From the NCBI GenBank assembly GCA_009617715.1, contig VTFK01000003.1, positions 1,798,001 to 1,862,000 on the forward strand: a stretch of DNA of 64,000 bases, given 5' to 3'. The notes under the pieces were generated by a model. That model saw only the letters and a list, made by a program, of their open reading frames with translations, searched no databases and was not told where the DNA came from. This document shows, piece after piece, positions 35,701-49,058 of the stretch (the stretch's first letter is position 1; every line of letters begins with the position of its first letter). Source of the stretch: Plectrocnemia conspersa. Taxonomy: Eukaryota > Arthropoda > Insecta > Trichoptera > Polycentropodidae. The translations under genes and the position numbers were made by a program.

Positions 35701-37829
35701 TCTGATTGGAGCGGGTTCTTAAATCATCAAAGCAAAGATAAATCCGCCGGCCGGTTAGAGTTATAGAAAATCGCAAAAAAATGTTGGTCATTCAAATATT
35801 TTCAATCTTCCGAGAAATTATGCATATTTTCAAACATCTGGCACTAACACCTTCGGAAGGGTTTTTTATATGAGTGTCTTATTTTATTATTTAAGCAAAA
35901 ATAAGGCGAGTTCAAGTGTTAAAAAATTTTGTAAACATTTTTTTTGCCATTCCTAGACCCCTAAAAACACCTTCCAAGAGGTATGGATATTATACATGAA
36001 CCCTTTTTATAATTTTCTTAACAGTTGAGTGCGCTAAAGAGAGTTTATTTTCCGCGCTTAAAATAATAAAATCTGATTTAAGAGCTTCCATAAACGCTGA
36101 CTTATAAGAAGCAATTCTTTTTTTCAGATTTAATTCAGTTTAAATCACGCATGGAAAAGATTTAATTTAGATTTAGTATTATTAAAGATTTAAGATTAGA
36201 TTTAGTCAAACTGGCAAATTAAAACCAATGAAACAAGCTTTTTCCCTTGCGAGTATGATTAATAAATTTATTTTAATGTATCGTTTTATTTAATTTAAAT
36301 ATTTTATTTTACGTATATTAGGTTTATTTTTCGTATTTCCTTATTCAACATATATATTTAAATTATAATAAGTCAATTAAGGTGAATTAGGTAGACATGC
36401 CTTTTTTATAATTTAAAAATCGTTGGGATTATTTTCATTACTATCAATTATATGCTAGTAAAAAAATAATCTTATTAAAATTGTTAAAGTCATTGTCGGA
36501 CCATAATATAAAGTCGTTGTTACTATTGTGCTTTACTAATGCTCATTTTGTCATTGTCACAAATATTTGAATTATACAGTCACATAAATAAACGAGTTTA
36601 TTAATTTATCATAATATAATAAAAAACATAAGTTATGAAAGCTTAGAGGACCTCGTGATGGTTAAATGATACAAATGAATGCCTTATAAATTATATATTC
36701 ATAGCATTTCAAACTTTTTTACTGTTTGTGTTCAGTTGTTATTGTATTCATTAGTCTGTGTTCATTTGTCACTGTGTGTAATTGTCTCTATTTTCAACTA
36801 TCGCGTATTCAGTTGTCTGGTTACCAGTTAAGACGGCCTAATTTATGTCATGAAGTAAAAGCAAATCTACCAGTGAATCTAATTTATTTACTGTATGTTT
36901 AGAATCTAATTTACTTATGTAGTATCTGTTATTCAATTCAGTTGAAATATAGTGATAAATATAGATGACAATATTGAAAGAGTTTTAAAAATTCTATTAA
37001 AGATTTAAACTATTTATAATCAATATGAAGAAATTCTTAAAGATAATATAATCGTTGAATGTTCTTCTCCATTTTTTTTTATACACTTCTACAGATTACA
37101 GTGACTTATTACGTACATTTTATATGTAAATTTATCTACTGTTTTTATAGACCATGAAAACATGCTTTATACGTGGGCATATAAATTATATTTATTGTAA
37201 TAGTAAAATTATATTTTATTTATTCTACTCGTTCTTTAACGTGTCCTTACATTTTGTATGAGCTTCAATATTTTTTAAACAACTTGGAGGATTAAATTGT
37301 CATACGAGTTGAAATTTTAGCATATTCAACAAGGTCGGTACATTAACCTTTAAAAGTCCAAAGACATGTATGTCATGCCTAAAATGGTTTTACCATTTTA
37401 TGTCATGGCTTATATATTTTCTGAAGCCATTTAAAATGATTTCATGCTAAATTTTCCAGTATTTTTTTTTATTAGTTACTCAGAAATACTTCTATATTAC
37501 AGTAAAAATATTTAGTAATTCCTAACCATTTTACCTGGAATTGTCAAATTACTAAAATTCGTCCTAAAATCTGTTAATCCATCGATGGATTTAGGAAACA
37601 ATTTTTTGACAAATCTGTGCCAACCGCTCAAAACCTAAACATGAGATTTGTTATTCATGGTTGTTTCTATAAATAAATTTTAAATTAAACTCAGTATCTA
37701 GACAATATGTTTTGAGAGAATTGAATTCCAAATCGTGAAGTTGATATTGATGAATTAATTGTCATACATTTATTATTTTGTGTTAATTATGAATAGTTAT
37801 ATTAATTAAATGGCCGTCTCTGTATTTTT
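35701..37829. other. AT-rich intronic stretch
   Basis: At 37350-37425 repeated words such as AAGACATGTATGTCATG and TTTTATGTCATGGC suggest a degenerate inverted repeat. Nothing else recognised. Confidence 0.45.
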
Positions 37830-38150
37830 CAGTGAAGTTATATATTTTCACTAGTAAAGTTCAAATACATTTTTACCAGTAGATATATATTTCTACTACC
37901 GAAAATATAATTTAACTGAAATTCTATGCTGCTCTAAAATATCTATGAAACTATTTAACAGTTGCGAAACGTATATTTTCTTCGCAAGTTCTAAAATTAA
38001 TTAACTTTTAGTATTTTCATTAGGGATATTACAAAATAAAAACTAAGCCAACTCATTCTTTCAGGGGAAAATAAGCGGAAGAAGAAGTAAAGACAGACGT
38101 CGCATCTTGCATATTGATTTCATAGTTTGTCTGTACTTCGATATCATTAC
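37830..38150 (-). repeat. Composite family X copy, inverted
   Basis: In order: TTCAGTGAAGTTATATATTT, ACATTTTTACCAGTAGATAT, ATTTCTACTACCGAAAATAT, ATGCTGCTCTAAAATATC, GCGAAACGTATATTTTC, a degenerate hairpin, AAGCCAACTCATTCTTTCAG, AGACAGACGTCGCATCTTGC and CATAGTTTGTCTGTACTTCG. This is the inverse of copies L1 and L2. Confidence 0.65.
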
Positions 38151-38195
38151 TCAATATACTTATCATTACTCGGATTGTAATGATAAGTATATTGA
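38151..38195. repeat. Perfect 19-bp inverted repeat next to the family X copy
   Basis: TCAATATACTTATCATTAC (38151-38169) and its exact complement (38177-38195) flank the loop TCGGATT. It sits directly at the end of the family X copy, so it could be a terminal structure or a separate palindromic insertion. Confidence 0.8.
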
Positions 38196-40974
38196 AATAT
38201 AGTAATGTTTTTAATTTCTATAAATTTGTTCAAAAAATAACAAGGAGTAATGATAATTATAGCGAACGTATATCCGTATCGTGTGCTTTAGTGCTAATAA
38301 TAAGAGCTTAAACCGAAACATGCCATCTCTTTCCCAATTTTGAATAATGATGAAATATATAGCTTTCGAACTGACTCTGTAAACGCAAATATAGTCTAAT
38401 AAAGTCTAGTAGACGACGTTTAAAACATATTGACAATAGCTGAAAAGAGGGCGTGTGGAATTCCAATGAATTGTCTGGTCATTACAGAATCAACACATGT
38501 ACTGAAAATTGCTGAAAAATAACAATAACAGATTAGATCACTGGGAACAAAAATGAGTCATTTTAAAATTTAAAGGTGACTAAGAAAACCAGTAGCAATC
38601 TCACACAGAAAAGGCGATTCAAATCTATAAATTCGGGTTGCATCTTTTGTATGGTGAGATTCCAAAGAAATTATATATTTTAAATTGTTAAAACAAAGGT
38701 AAAACAGAAGTGTATAGTAAACTATTAATTCAAATTAAATGAAAATATTTAGTGAATAGGCAAAAAAATTGCTCCAACATAACAACACACAGCTAGATTG
38801 ACTCGGGATAAAATCTGCAACCTTTATTGGAAGTTTTATTGCAGCCCCTATATTCACCGGATTTGTCTTTTCCGACTGCCACTTGTTTCTTTCAGTGAAA
38901 CATTTATTTATGGGAAATTTATTGATTTAACTAGAAGCAGTGCAATTGGCTCTTTTTTTATTTTAATTCTAAACCAGAAAATCATTGGAAAGGTGGGGAA
39001 TAGATTATATAAAACCATAAAAATTATATTATATATATAAAAAAAATCGATAATAGTTTTTATTACTTCTGGATACCCTATATACATATCTGTTTATTTA
39101 AATATGATATAATTATATAAAAACTCTATATTATATCAATTATTCAATTTATAAACAGTTTCTTAATCTCTATTTTTTACTATCATACCACGTGTTTTCA
39201 CGTTAAAACTATTTTAACAGGCATGACTTTCTGGCTAGTTAAATGTGTCTAAATAATATTTATTCAAATTTATTATTGGGTTAATAATAGGGTTGTTACA
39301 CGCTATTTCATTATACCGTCAGATTCGTCATTTCATATCGTATAATAATACAACATTAACTCGCATAATTTCCATTTATGTTACAACGTTTTCAATGGTG
39401 TTTTATTAGTACATGGTTTCCTTTATATTGTTCATTTTAAGATAAAATATAGGAGGGTGATGTTTACGAGGAGAAAATAAATCTCAATGAAGTAAGAATA
39501 ACTACCCTTACCTACAATATATTTTAGACGTGGAGCAACTTAATGGATTTTTCACTATACTGCCATTTTTACCGACTTGAGAGATTAGGAAAATTATTAT
39601 GCATTTACACGAAATGTAATGAAATAAAATTATATTTTATAAAAGAACAGGAGTGATTTTTTCGCATGTGCTCATTCATATATTATGCCTTATGCTCCCA
39701 TAACAATCGATATACGTACAAAGATTGAATGTAATATTCAAGAATCTTCGGCATACACTCATCAATTCACGCGTAGTGAATAATACACGATATATTCACG
39801 TGTGCCTTGTTCAAGTGTGTGTGTGTTTACTCAAAATCTCAAGTGTGTCAATATGGGGGTTAGCGCCGTATTTCACGTGTTTGTTCTTTGATTTACCACT
39901 TTGTAAAGTTTGAAGCTTTGAACTCTCCTCTGAATAAACACAGCACAACGTCCGAGTAACCGCAAAACTTTTTTTTAAATACCCTCTGGGCAAACTTCTA
40001 ATTACGACGAGAGCGGTTTTTAGCATTTCTACAAATAGCTGGTTTTTTGAATCTTTGATAAGATATTCCCTTTATTCGCCGGGCGTCTGAACAAAGCCGT
40101 GCTGTGCATATCGAACGAAGGCTCTTATCCTCTTTTTCGCTATCCATGCATTCGAATGTTAAGTTTCAAAGTGTGTGGGAGATTTATGTTTAGATTCCCG
40201 CGTACGTTTTATTTTTTATTTTGACACTTAGGATCGCCTTGGACGTGTCCGAAATTGATAAGTTGTAGAGCCGTGTAGGTCACGGGACCAGCGTTTTTGA
40301 CCTCACGGGTGGATAGTGTTTTGATTAGTGTAACACAATCGAATTACCACGCGATCGTGCCGCGGGCGCTGTTTCAATAAATTGTGATAACAAATCGTAT
40401 TACTGGTCGAGGGCGATACGAGGATTGGTTCAGAAATGGCTCAAGTTGTCGAATTATAGGGAATTATTGTAATATTTATTAACTCCAATTTGGTTTAACA
40501 ATATTTTTGTTTTTAATAACACGATCTATCGTTTTTGTAATTTAATATTTGTTTAGTTAATTAACATACTTTTATTGCTATTTAACACGCAACTAGTTCT
40601 AACTTTAACTTGATTATAAACCATTGATTAAAACTGTATATGAATAAATTTAAAAATACGGCATTCTAAATTATTCAATGAAATGAAACGCAGTTTTATC
40701 AACTTTATAAACCATTGTGAATAATTTTAGGAATTTATTATTTAATTTATTAGTCGCGCAACGAGAATTTTTCGTTTTTCATCTATAAACTGTTATTATA
40801 ATTTAAAAAATGGATATAGCTTTAGCACATATTTAGTATACCGTGAAGTTTCATATGTCACGGCATTTTTTTTTGCTTCCGCCGCTGACAACGTACGTTA
40901 GTGACGTAGTGACGTTATTTGTATGAACATCGCCAAAATTTGTTATAAGGCGTTGAGAATGCTCGACTTTGTTA
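38196..40974. other. AT-rich stretch with a GC-richer patch
   Basis: No gene supported. The patch at 40080-40400 (for example TTGGACGTGTCCGAAATTG and CGTGCCGCGGGCGCTG) is GC-richer with no open frame, so it may be regulatory. Confidence 0.4.
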
Positions 40975-41395
40975 TGCGGAGCGCGTGTCACTGTAAATAT
41001 TCATTGGTGCTTCGCGTTCTGTACGATACGTTAGTTCGTAGCGTCCTAGATAAGCGACGTATTCCTTGTTGATGGAGAGAATTAAAAGATATCTATAAGA
41101 AATAGTACGAGTCATATCCGTATTGCTAGGAGCGTTAGGATACAATTCAATGCATTCTCTGCGTGGCGTATACTCAATGAATAACTTTTTGATAAGGTGT
41201 GTTTTTGACAATAGGGTGCCTTAGAAAGTCGCGATCGCGTCCCTAATTCTTGCCCCTCATGGCCAGTATGCTAGCCCTTGAGAATGCTCTCCACCGTACG
41301 AGTCATTTAGATGCTCAACGAACTTGCCAAACACAAAACTGTTTTCGGCTGTCTACAAGGAGCTGTAAAAATGTATGTGGGCTCCTACTTATTTA
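40975..41395 (+). repeat. Repeat family R, copy B
   Basis: Contains GGAGCGCGTGTCACT, TTCGCGTTCTGTACGATACG, TAGGATACAATTCAATGCAT, TCGCGATCGCGTCCCTAATT, TTGAGAATGCTCTCCACCG and TACGAGTCATTTAGATGCTC, then GTTTTCGGCTGTCTACAAGG and AGCTGTAAAAATGTATG. The copy at 57482-57905 shares these blocks inverted. No coding frame or TIR. Confidence 0.65.
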
Positions 41396-44300
41396 TTTTA
41401 TGTATGAACCGTAATTGTTTGTTAAAGATAAATGATAAAGCTGTGTAAAATATATAGCAAACCTAATATGAGGGCTTAAAAAATCTATTGAAAAATTCGA
41501 AGACTCATAACATAATGGATATTTTGAATTACGATTACTTTATGCCGGATAAAATATTGAAAATTTTAAGATTACTTAAGTTAATTATAACGTGACATTA
41601 CATACTCCCCACCAATTAAAAACCCAATTCTAGTGGCGACTGGAATATTTTTTTGTTTAAAATAACCCCACATACGCTCATATTAAATTTTATTCAAAAG
41701 TGCTTAAGAAAGTTGTACATAAACACATAAATATTTCTTAATCGTTGATTAACATCAAGGTCTCACAGTTTTTCTTTACATACAACATTAGTAGACATTT
41801 CACACGAAAGTCATGTACTTTCGGGTGAAATATCTGTAATGTATATAACTTTACATTTACACTTTATTGGATTACTATTTGGGTAGCCTGATCTATAATA
41901 TCTGTTTCATGTATTACTTTGTTCGAAAAGTAAGCTGTAAACTAACTTTTAAGCCATCAATTTTACTTTATAGTACATTTTTTTAAATACAAGGAATCCA
42001 GTACCACTATACGTATGCGGGGGGGGGGGTAAATGTTATTCTTTCTTTATAAATATCACTAGAAGAATTTAAAAATCGTCAATTCTTATTTAATTTCATT
42101 TATTAACAAGCTATATTATTTTTATATAAATATTAAATTTCTAGAAAATATACAAAGGAGCCTTTTAAAGTATTATAAGTTATCCTCCACCTTATAATTG
42201 ATTAATAATTCGATAACAATAAACGTCTTGAAAATTTATTCTCATTCAAAATTCAAATTCGTGAAACTGAATCGACTTTCAGAAGGGTCAATTTGATTTA
42301 ACAGTTAAATTTTATCGATGCTCAAGATAATTAGATTTATTCAACTGTGCCAAAAATGAAAGATTTATTCATAATAACATTTTATGTATTTATATAATAC
42401 GCATGTTATTATATACCCGCATGAAAAATACAATCTCGTTTCAGGGGTAGCCAATCGACGTTCACACCGATTTGGGCGCAAAGGTACGGTGTGACAAAAG
42501 GCGTTAATATCATATTTTCAGTATGCAGGACGACACAATACAAGAGCGAAAAGAGATAAGAACAATTTAGTTTTACGACGCGTATTCTGAAATGAAAATC
42601 GCGAGGCGCACGTGTAAAAGAACGTTTTTATGCCCCTAGTTCCATATATTTGGACAATACGCAAGTTCCTGCTGAACTGGAGCCGGATTTTTCATTGTGA
42701 TTTCTCGCATTCGTAAAATCACAGCTTTAGATTAAGCGAGTCATATTTAAAAAAATATTTTTTGTTCATTTAAAACAAATCGCCGAACCCTTTATGTGTT
42801 AACATAGCATATTAATTACGGGTTTAACCGTAAAATTGTACAGTCGTAAATTAACGAGGCTTATGTGAAATGACGCAACGCATTGTTTACTGTGGCTCTT
42901 GGGGATGATGTCAACTTATTTAGTCAAATACGGTTTAATTTAATATACGGGTGAATTGCGTATGTTAAGAAACTCGTTTAGAGGTAGATAAACATAAACA
43001 TAAAGGGATCGTGTCAGAATTTGCGATTTACGTTTAAAAAGATGCGTAGAGAGGATTGGAAAATAATATTAGTAAATCGAGTTTAATAATGGGTCGTAAA
43101 ACAAACAAATTGGAAAGAATGTTTTATGGTGTTGACAATAAAGCGTAGATTGTTAAAGAGTGGGACAGGAAGCGTCTGAAATTAACGGTGTTTTTTTATG
43201 TAAATTTTGCACAGTTGCGTTTTTATTCGATTTTTATAGGAAAGAATGGCAGCATTTGTCAAATTTCCATTTATTCGATTTACTGCATAAAAATAATGTA
43301 GTCACATTTAAAGCCTTCAATGCTAAATTTATTTTTAAAATTATTTAATAACATATTATATTATATAAAAAGTTTGTAATTAATAATATAAACACATAGA
43401 TCCGTGTATAACGCATAATTTAATTATCAATATTTAACAATAATTTTAATATTTTTTTTTTAATTTTACAGAAAATGTTTTTGTTCACAAGTGTTTCTTC
43501 GAATAATTAGATTTTTTTTATCGGTATTCAATAACAAAATTCATGTTTTTATAAAATTTTACCAAAAAAATTGTTTTCCTAAAAAATATTAAAAAAGTAA
43601 AAAAAAAGTTTATACAGCTCGTTACCCAGTGTGAACCGCCATCCTTTTTTCAAAATTGCAGTTATTTATTAAAATATTATAGATTTTTTTAAATAGAAAT
43701 AAAATATATTTAAAATTAAAAAAAAAAACATTTTTTTTATTATCTGTATGTGGGATTTGTGGGACGAAATTTGAGGACAAGATAACTGTCATAGTTTTAA
43801 TCATATTGACAAGTAACAATTTCGGTAAATAATTTTAGAGAAAAAGTACATCTAAAATATTTAAAAATAAAATATAATTTTTTAAAAATGGTTCATATAA
43901 AATTAAAAAAAAAATCAATTAAAGATGATAGCAAAAAAAAAATGTTTTTTTTTAAATGGTATATAAAAAATGAAAAAATAAAGTGCCGGGTTACACTTAA
44001 AAAGCGATTTTCGAATTCCAATTTTTTAGAACTCAAATAACTATTAATATTAATTTAACTACACATATGTAATTAAATAAACAAATCCATTACAGAATTT
44101 ATGGATATAAAATGTTTTTATTGTTTTCACTTCATAATAAAATCTTTTTGTTCTAATTGGCTCAAATATTAAACATTTAAAATCTAGTGTGTGATTTATT
44201 ATTATTTCTTCAGTTTCATCAAGAAACGTTTTAATCGATTTTTTAAGCAATTCTTTCAAAATATTCATCACCAGAATCTGTTTCCTTACAATAATTTATT

Positions 44301-44854
44301 CATTAAAATGTTTTATGTGCCATACAAATATAGCTAAAGTATTGACGTACTTGTCCGAACACGATTTGGGTATTGAGTTTAAGACTTAAATTTATTTAGT
44401 CTTTGTACTGTAAGGATTTTATTATTGGCATTTAGAATGAACGAACGAATGGATATAAATGACAAAAAATTAGCATCAAAGCATTAGTGAAATTATAAAT
44501 TATGTTTAAACTTATTTCTATAGAAGGTTCGGGATACGTTTAAATAACCTCGCATAAAATAATTTGTAATTTTTTAACAATTGATCGAACGTGAGGTCAC
44601 ATTCTCAAAAGTATAAACGATTGCTTCTCGATTAGCTTTCGCTGTCATTTGCCAAAGTTTTTTACAATGATCAATTGGTCACATCACCAACCATTCGATG
44701 TAACCTCCAGATATATCCTAATAGTATTTCATTAGGTATACCGAAAAGAAATGCCATTTTTTAACAATTAAAAAATGAGCAAAATAATTTCTAAGTAAAT
44801 TTGCACACTTTTAATTGATATAGATTATTTATTTCAAACCTAATGCCCTAATCA
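41396..44854. other. AT-rich stretch with many homopolymers
   Basis: Includes an 11-G run at 42019-42029 and many A/T runs at 43440-44000. At 42445 an acceptor-like CTCGTTTCAG is followed by a short open frame (see rejected items). No supported gene. Confidence 0.4.
42019..42029. repeat. G11 homopolymer
   Basis: Eleven consecutive G residues in AT-rich DNA; likely length-variable and prone to sequencing error. Confidence 0.8.
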
Positions 44855-45085
44855 AGGACGAAATAATGTAGACCGCGACGTCTCAAACTAGTAACTCTTA
44901 GGTTGCTAGCTCGAGCCCCGAAAGCGGCACTCGAATTTTTGTTATTAAAAAAGTGCTATTATCATAAAAGCGATGCCAACTGCAGTGACACCTATTGGTT
45001 ATAAATTATATTATACATAATAATTTATAATTATAAACATAGATGTCACCTTTTCCCAGACTTGGTCTGGTGGTTATTACTTGTA
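44855..45085 (+). mobile_element. SINE copy, nearly full length
   Basis: Begins with a degraded tRNA-like head (GCGACGTCTCAAACTAGTAA, then GCTCGAGCCCC as the B-box remnant), followed by GCACTCGAATTTTTGTTATT, AGTGCTATTATCATAAAAG, TAGATGTCACCTTTTCCCAG and TTGGTCTGGTGGTTATTAC. It aligns throughout with 32651-32890. Confidence 0.7.
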
Positions 45086-46295
45086 GGGCCGCCGAAAGCG
45101 AACCGTGGAAAAACAATGATTCCGGGTCTCATAAAATGGCATTTTATATATTTTTTAACATCGTAATAAAATTGAATAAAATAAAAATAGGTACGGGTTA
45201 ACCCTTTATATGGTACAAATAAATATAAAAATTATCCACAGTTGCAACATATTTTATGCCAAATATTTTAATTAGGCATTAAAAATTATTCAAAATATTT
45301 ATTCATATCTACCTAGTGAGGTAAAAAACAATAAAATCGACATTTTATAACAAAATTGCGAGTGATTTCTGTCGGTGCACCGACACGATTTTATTGCTTA
45401 TGACGTGAATTTTTGTCTTCCGAGAAGTGATAATTGTTTTCGTGCTCTCCTATTGACCATTCGAACATTCGATTGACAGAAAATTCGGTTTAAAAATACT
45501 TTGATTAGCACTCTTATATTAGAAGTCCATAGTAATATCGGTAAGGATAGCTATCATATTTATATAACATAGTGTAATATCAAACTGTAGACAAACTGTG
45601 GAGCAATTTGTGAGATGCAATGTCTGTCTGTATTTATTCTTCCGCTTATTTTCCACTGAGAGATGAGTTGGATTAGTTTGTATTTTGGACTTCACCTAAT
45701 GAAAGTTTTAAAACTATAATTAGTTTTAGAACTTTCATTAGGTTTGGTTTGGGTTTAAACAGCAAATGGACGTTTCGCAACTTTCATAGACATTTTAGAG
45801 CTAAATAATATTTTTGCTTATAGAAAATATATATCTACTGGTGAAAATGTATTTGCACTTAACTAGTGAAAATATAATTTCACCAAAAAATACACATTCG
45901 CTGTAACATTTATACATCGGATGTAAATAAATAATGATAAGTATGTAAATATTACTACATATAGAAAATACGAAAATATATGATTTTAGTAGCACCTGCC
46001 AGATAATTCATATTTTCACTGGTAAAAAGATATATATCTACTGGTGAAAATGTATTCCGATATGATATTACTGAAATGACATATTTTAAAAAAAAAATTC
46101 GTGATAGATTCGAGACTGTTTTTTCTAGATTTTCCTTTATGAATAAGCACATGAAACTTAATGTATTATTTATTTATTTTGCCGCATTAAATCTAGTTGT
46201 CAAATTACCGATAATACAATCTATTAAAACATTAACTTTATGTGATTCAGCTGGTACTGTTGCTAATTTTTCGTTATCTCTTTGCTTCTTCCTTA

Positions 46296-46873
46296 GGCCG
46301 GTTTCACACGTGCCGGGTGGATTTGCCCGGCACCGGGCCGGCGCCGTGTAGTGGGGATGGTGTTGTATGGGCTAGTACTATCATTTCAGACGTGCCGGAC
46401 AAATCTACCCGGCGCCGGCTCGGCGCTGACTGCCGGGTTGTCGCCGGCCGCGCTCACTAAACTGTCCGGCGCCGGGTACCGAGTTGAGTGTGGTGGGGGT
46501 AAAACTCAAACATGAACCGGGCCGTTAACAGTGATTGTGGTATCTTGTAATAAAATATAATATATATTCCTCGTGTTTAGGCAATAGCGGAAGAAATAGA
46601 CTTCGAAATTTTAATTATATTAATGTAATCTCTTTTAATTATCTTAGTAGAATACATACAAAAATAAAAAAATAACGCGAAATGTGTGGAAGGACTTATG
46701 TGAAGCCGTTAATCCTAAATTACTGGCACCAGTTGACGGGGTATAGGTCGGGTTGGGAAGAAACCGGCCAGAAACCGGCCAGAAACCGGCCAGAGACCGG
46801 CCACGTGTGAAAGCTTTGTAAACGGCGCCGGCCCGGTGCCGGGTGAATCCATCCGGCACGTGTGAAACCGGCC
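46296..46873. mobile_element. 578-bp TIR transposon (PIF/Harbinger-like MITE) nested in family X
   Basis: The ends are GGCCGGTTTCACACGTGCCG and its complement at 46854-46873; the inverted similarity extends about 50 bp with a few mismatches. The left flank is TTA and the right flank TTG, consistent with a decayed 3-bp TWA duplication as made by PIF/Harbinger elements. The termini are GC-rich with repeated CCGGCGCCGG words. A tandem of GAAACCGGCCA (four units, 46761-46802) lies near the right end. No transposase. The L1 copy of the host repeat lacks this insertion at the matching place (about 25985). Confidence 0.8.
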
Positions 46874-46876
46874 TTG

Positions 46877-46908
46877 GGTATTCGATCTGAAAATTCAGAT
46901 CGAATACC
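46877..46908. repeat. 32-bp near-perfect palindrome beside the nested transposon
   Basis: GGTATTCGATCTGAA and its exact complement are separated by two bases. The corresponding place in copy L1 has no such sequence, so the palindrome arrived separately or with the transposon. Confidence 0.7.
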
Positions 46909-47115
46909 TAAATTTACTGCAACTAATTATTTACATTCTTGAACATTTTCTCTCATGTCTAATATATTTTAAACGTTCAAAAAGCAATAAAGTCAACAAT
47001 AATTTGTAAACAAATTTTAACACAAACGGAACCATGTCAAAAAACTACAACCTGTCCCTTCGAATTATAATGTTTATTGTGAAAGTGGGTGCTTTAGAAG
47101 GCAATGTTCCTCTCC

Positions 47116-49058
47116 TTTTATTTATTGTATTATGTATATAAAAGGGCTAAATGAACTTATACCTGAAATATATCAGTATATAGGCACATATTAAACAACT
47201 GTAGTTTAGTTCAGATTCATTATTTGAGGTCGGGTCTTTACTTTTTTTTATAGATATATTCTTGCTATGATTTTTTCCAGAGTTGGGCTTCTCAAGGAGA
47301 ACGGGCCCCGGGAATTAGTCCCTTCTCCTTCCCCCTTTATGGGTATTCATTATAATATCTGCTTGACTTTCTCAAGTTGGTGCAGATTTACCACGTTTTA
47401 ACGCATTGGGCTTAAAAATAAAATATATGGCGGATATTCTATAACTTATAACTAAATTTATTTTTTACATATTAATTCTAGTATCTAAAACACTTTTTCT
47501 ATGTTTATTAAATATTTGAACAGTTCCTTCAAATTTAACTACTATATTCATTTATATAGCTGTTATGTACACTCATTATATTTTTATAAGTGTACGTTAC
47601 TGGCTTATAATGATTTTACAATATACATATATGTATAAGTTGCTCATACTCATTTGCGCGATTTCCTGATTTTTTAATAAAGAGAGATTTTTTAAGCAGT
47701 GGTATTGACTGATATAATTTTTAAGATCTTAATTAGTAAATCATAAAATTGACAATTATGTTCTAAAAAATTAACAATAATTACTAGTTAGGTCTTAAAA
47801 GCTTGGAAAAAACAAAGCAAAAAGTGCCCCTGAGGGTATTTAAAAGTCGGATGAAAGAAAACTTTTGTAATGCGTACAAAAATAAAACAAAGGCTTTGTA
47901 ATTATTAATCATCAAAACAATAAGTTTTAATTTGGCGCAATTAACTTTGTAACCATAGTATAGAAACTGTCTGTCAATTGTCACCTCAGTCTCGTAACTG
48001 AAAAGATTTTCGCCCGTTTTTAATGCCATGCTAACGCGAATTTGCATATCGTTATATAATAATTTAGAAGCGTGTTTTTCTTGGCCGTTTTGAGCGTTTG
48101 TCTCGAAATGAAAAATTGTTTGAATATGCAATCGAGTTAGAGGTGCTGAGCCAGCAGCAGCTTTCAGAAAATATTTCTAAAAGGTTCACGGTTCCAAAGG
48201 CGAGACATGCCACCGGGAAACTTTTCACATTTCACACGATCCGCAGACGATCTTTTATGGCAGCTTTTCAGTGGTTTCAGAACTAGAATTCAATCGGTCT
48301 TCGTGCTATTCGAACGAGACGCCAAATTAGTTGAAAATATCTGGCTTAAGCAAAATTTGCGCCAGTTGCTAGTTAATCCGTGTGTGCATGTAGTTTATTA
48401 ACTGGAATTGCAAACCGAGTTACTGCAGTGTAAATAACTAGTCAGCTCCTAAAAAGTGAGGCACTTTTGTCACGCTGGAGTGGTATTTGCATAATTTTGC
48501 CACATCTCGTAACGTTCGTTGTAGCTGGAAATTTATGTGACGTTATATTGTTGTTTAAAGGTGTTTTTGTTGCGTGAGATGCTCGCAGGGTGTGTAAGTT
48601 CATACTTAATTCAAACCACTAAAACTATCATGTTCTGACCGAGTGTTGTTAATTATTAAACGGGCTTATAAATAAGTTTGCGGCGACGTATGGTAGTTAA
48701 ATTTTGAGTTTTAGATTTCAAAGCGTAAATTATTTAATTAAAAAGTTAAAACAGTCAGTTCCGCAATGTAAAATTTTTATGATATTCTCCACGATCATGA
48801 TGAAATATTAATTTAATCCTCTGCCAGCGATGTTATGATTAAATAAATTTTCGATTCGTTTTCATTATATTACGCGTATTTTTTTTTCGCTGTACATGTT
48901 TACTTAATTAATTCATTCAGCCATAAATTGTTAAACAAAGTATGATATATTGTTATAACTAATAAATTAATTTGACAGTCTTCAGATATTAATTTTGTGA
49001 CTACGTATTATAGAAAAGGTGTTTAATTTATTTTATTCACATATAAATTAAGTTCTTA
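47116..49058. other. Non-coding stretch with a SINE-tail fragment and an uncertain frame
   Basis: At 47382-47416 CAGATTTACCACGTTTTAAC and GCATTGGGCTTA match the far 3' end of the SINE at 32651-32940. At 48131-47784 a 115-codon minus-strand frame is open but starts on a non-ATG codon. Overlapping plus-strand frames (48098-48401) are equally open. Neither shows a known domain. Confidence 0.35.

Larger units (their letters stand above)
45372..47115 (+). mobile_element. Composite repeat family X, long copy L2 with nested insertion
   Basis: Same block order as 25262-26215. It includes the near-perfect hairpin at about 45697-45745 (CCTAATGAAAGTTTTAAAAC with inverted partner TTTTAGAACTTTCATTAGG), several alternating TGGTGAAAATGTATTT and ATATATCTACTGG modules (45820-46080), TTGTCAAATTACCGATAATA (46199), and the AAAGCAATAAAGTCAACAAT tail block (46981). 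The copy is interrupted by the TIR transposon at 46296-46873 and by a 32-bp palindrome just after it. Confidence 0.7.

Noticed and set aside
42446..42558. Short plus-strand frame after CTCGTTTCAG (begins GSQSTFTPIW)
   Set aside because: A single acceptor with no partner exon; 37 codons to a stop is within chance for this region.
47784..48131. 115-codon minus-strand frame
   Set aside because: Non-ATG start, no domain, and equally open plus-strand frames overlap it.
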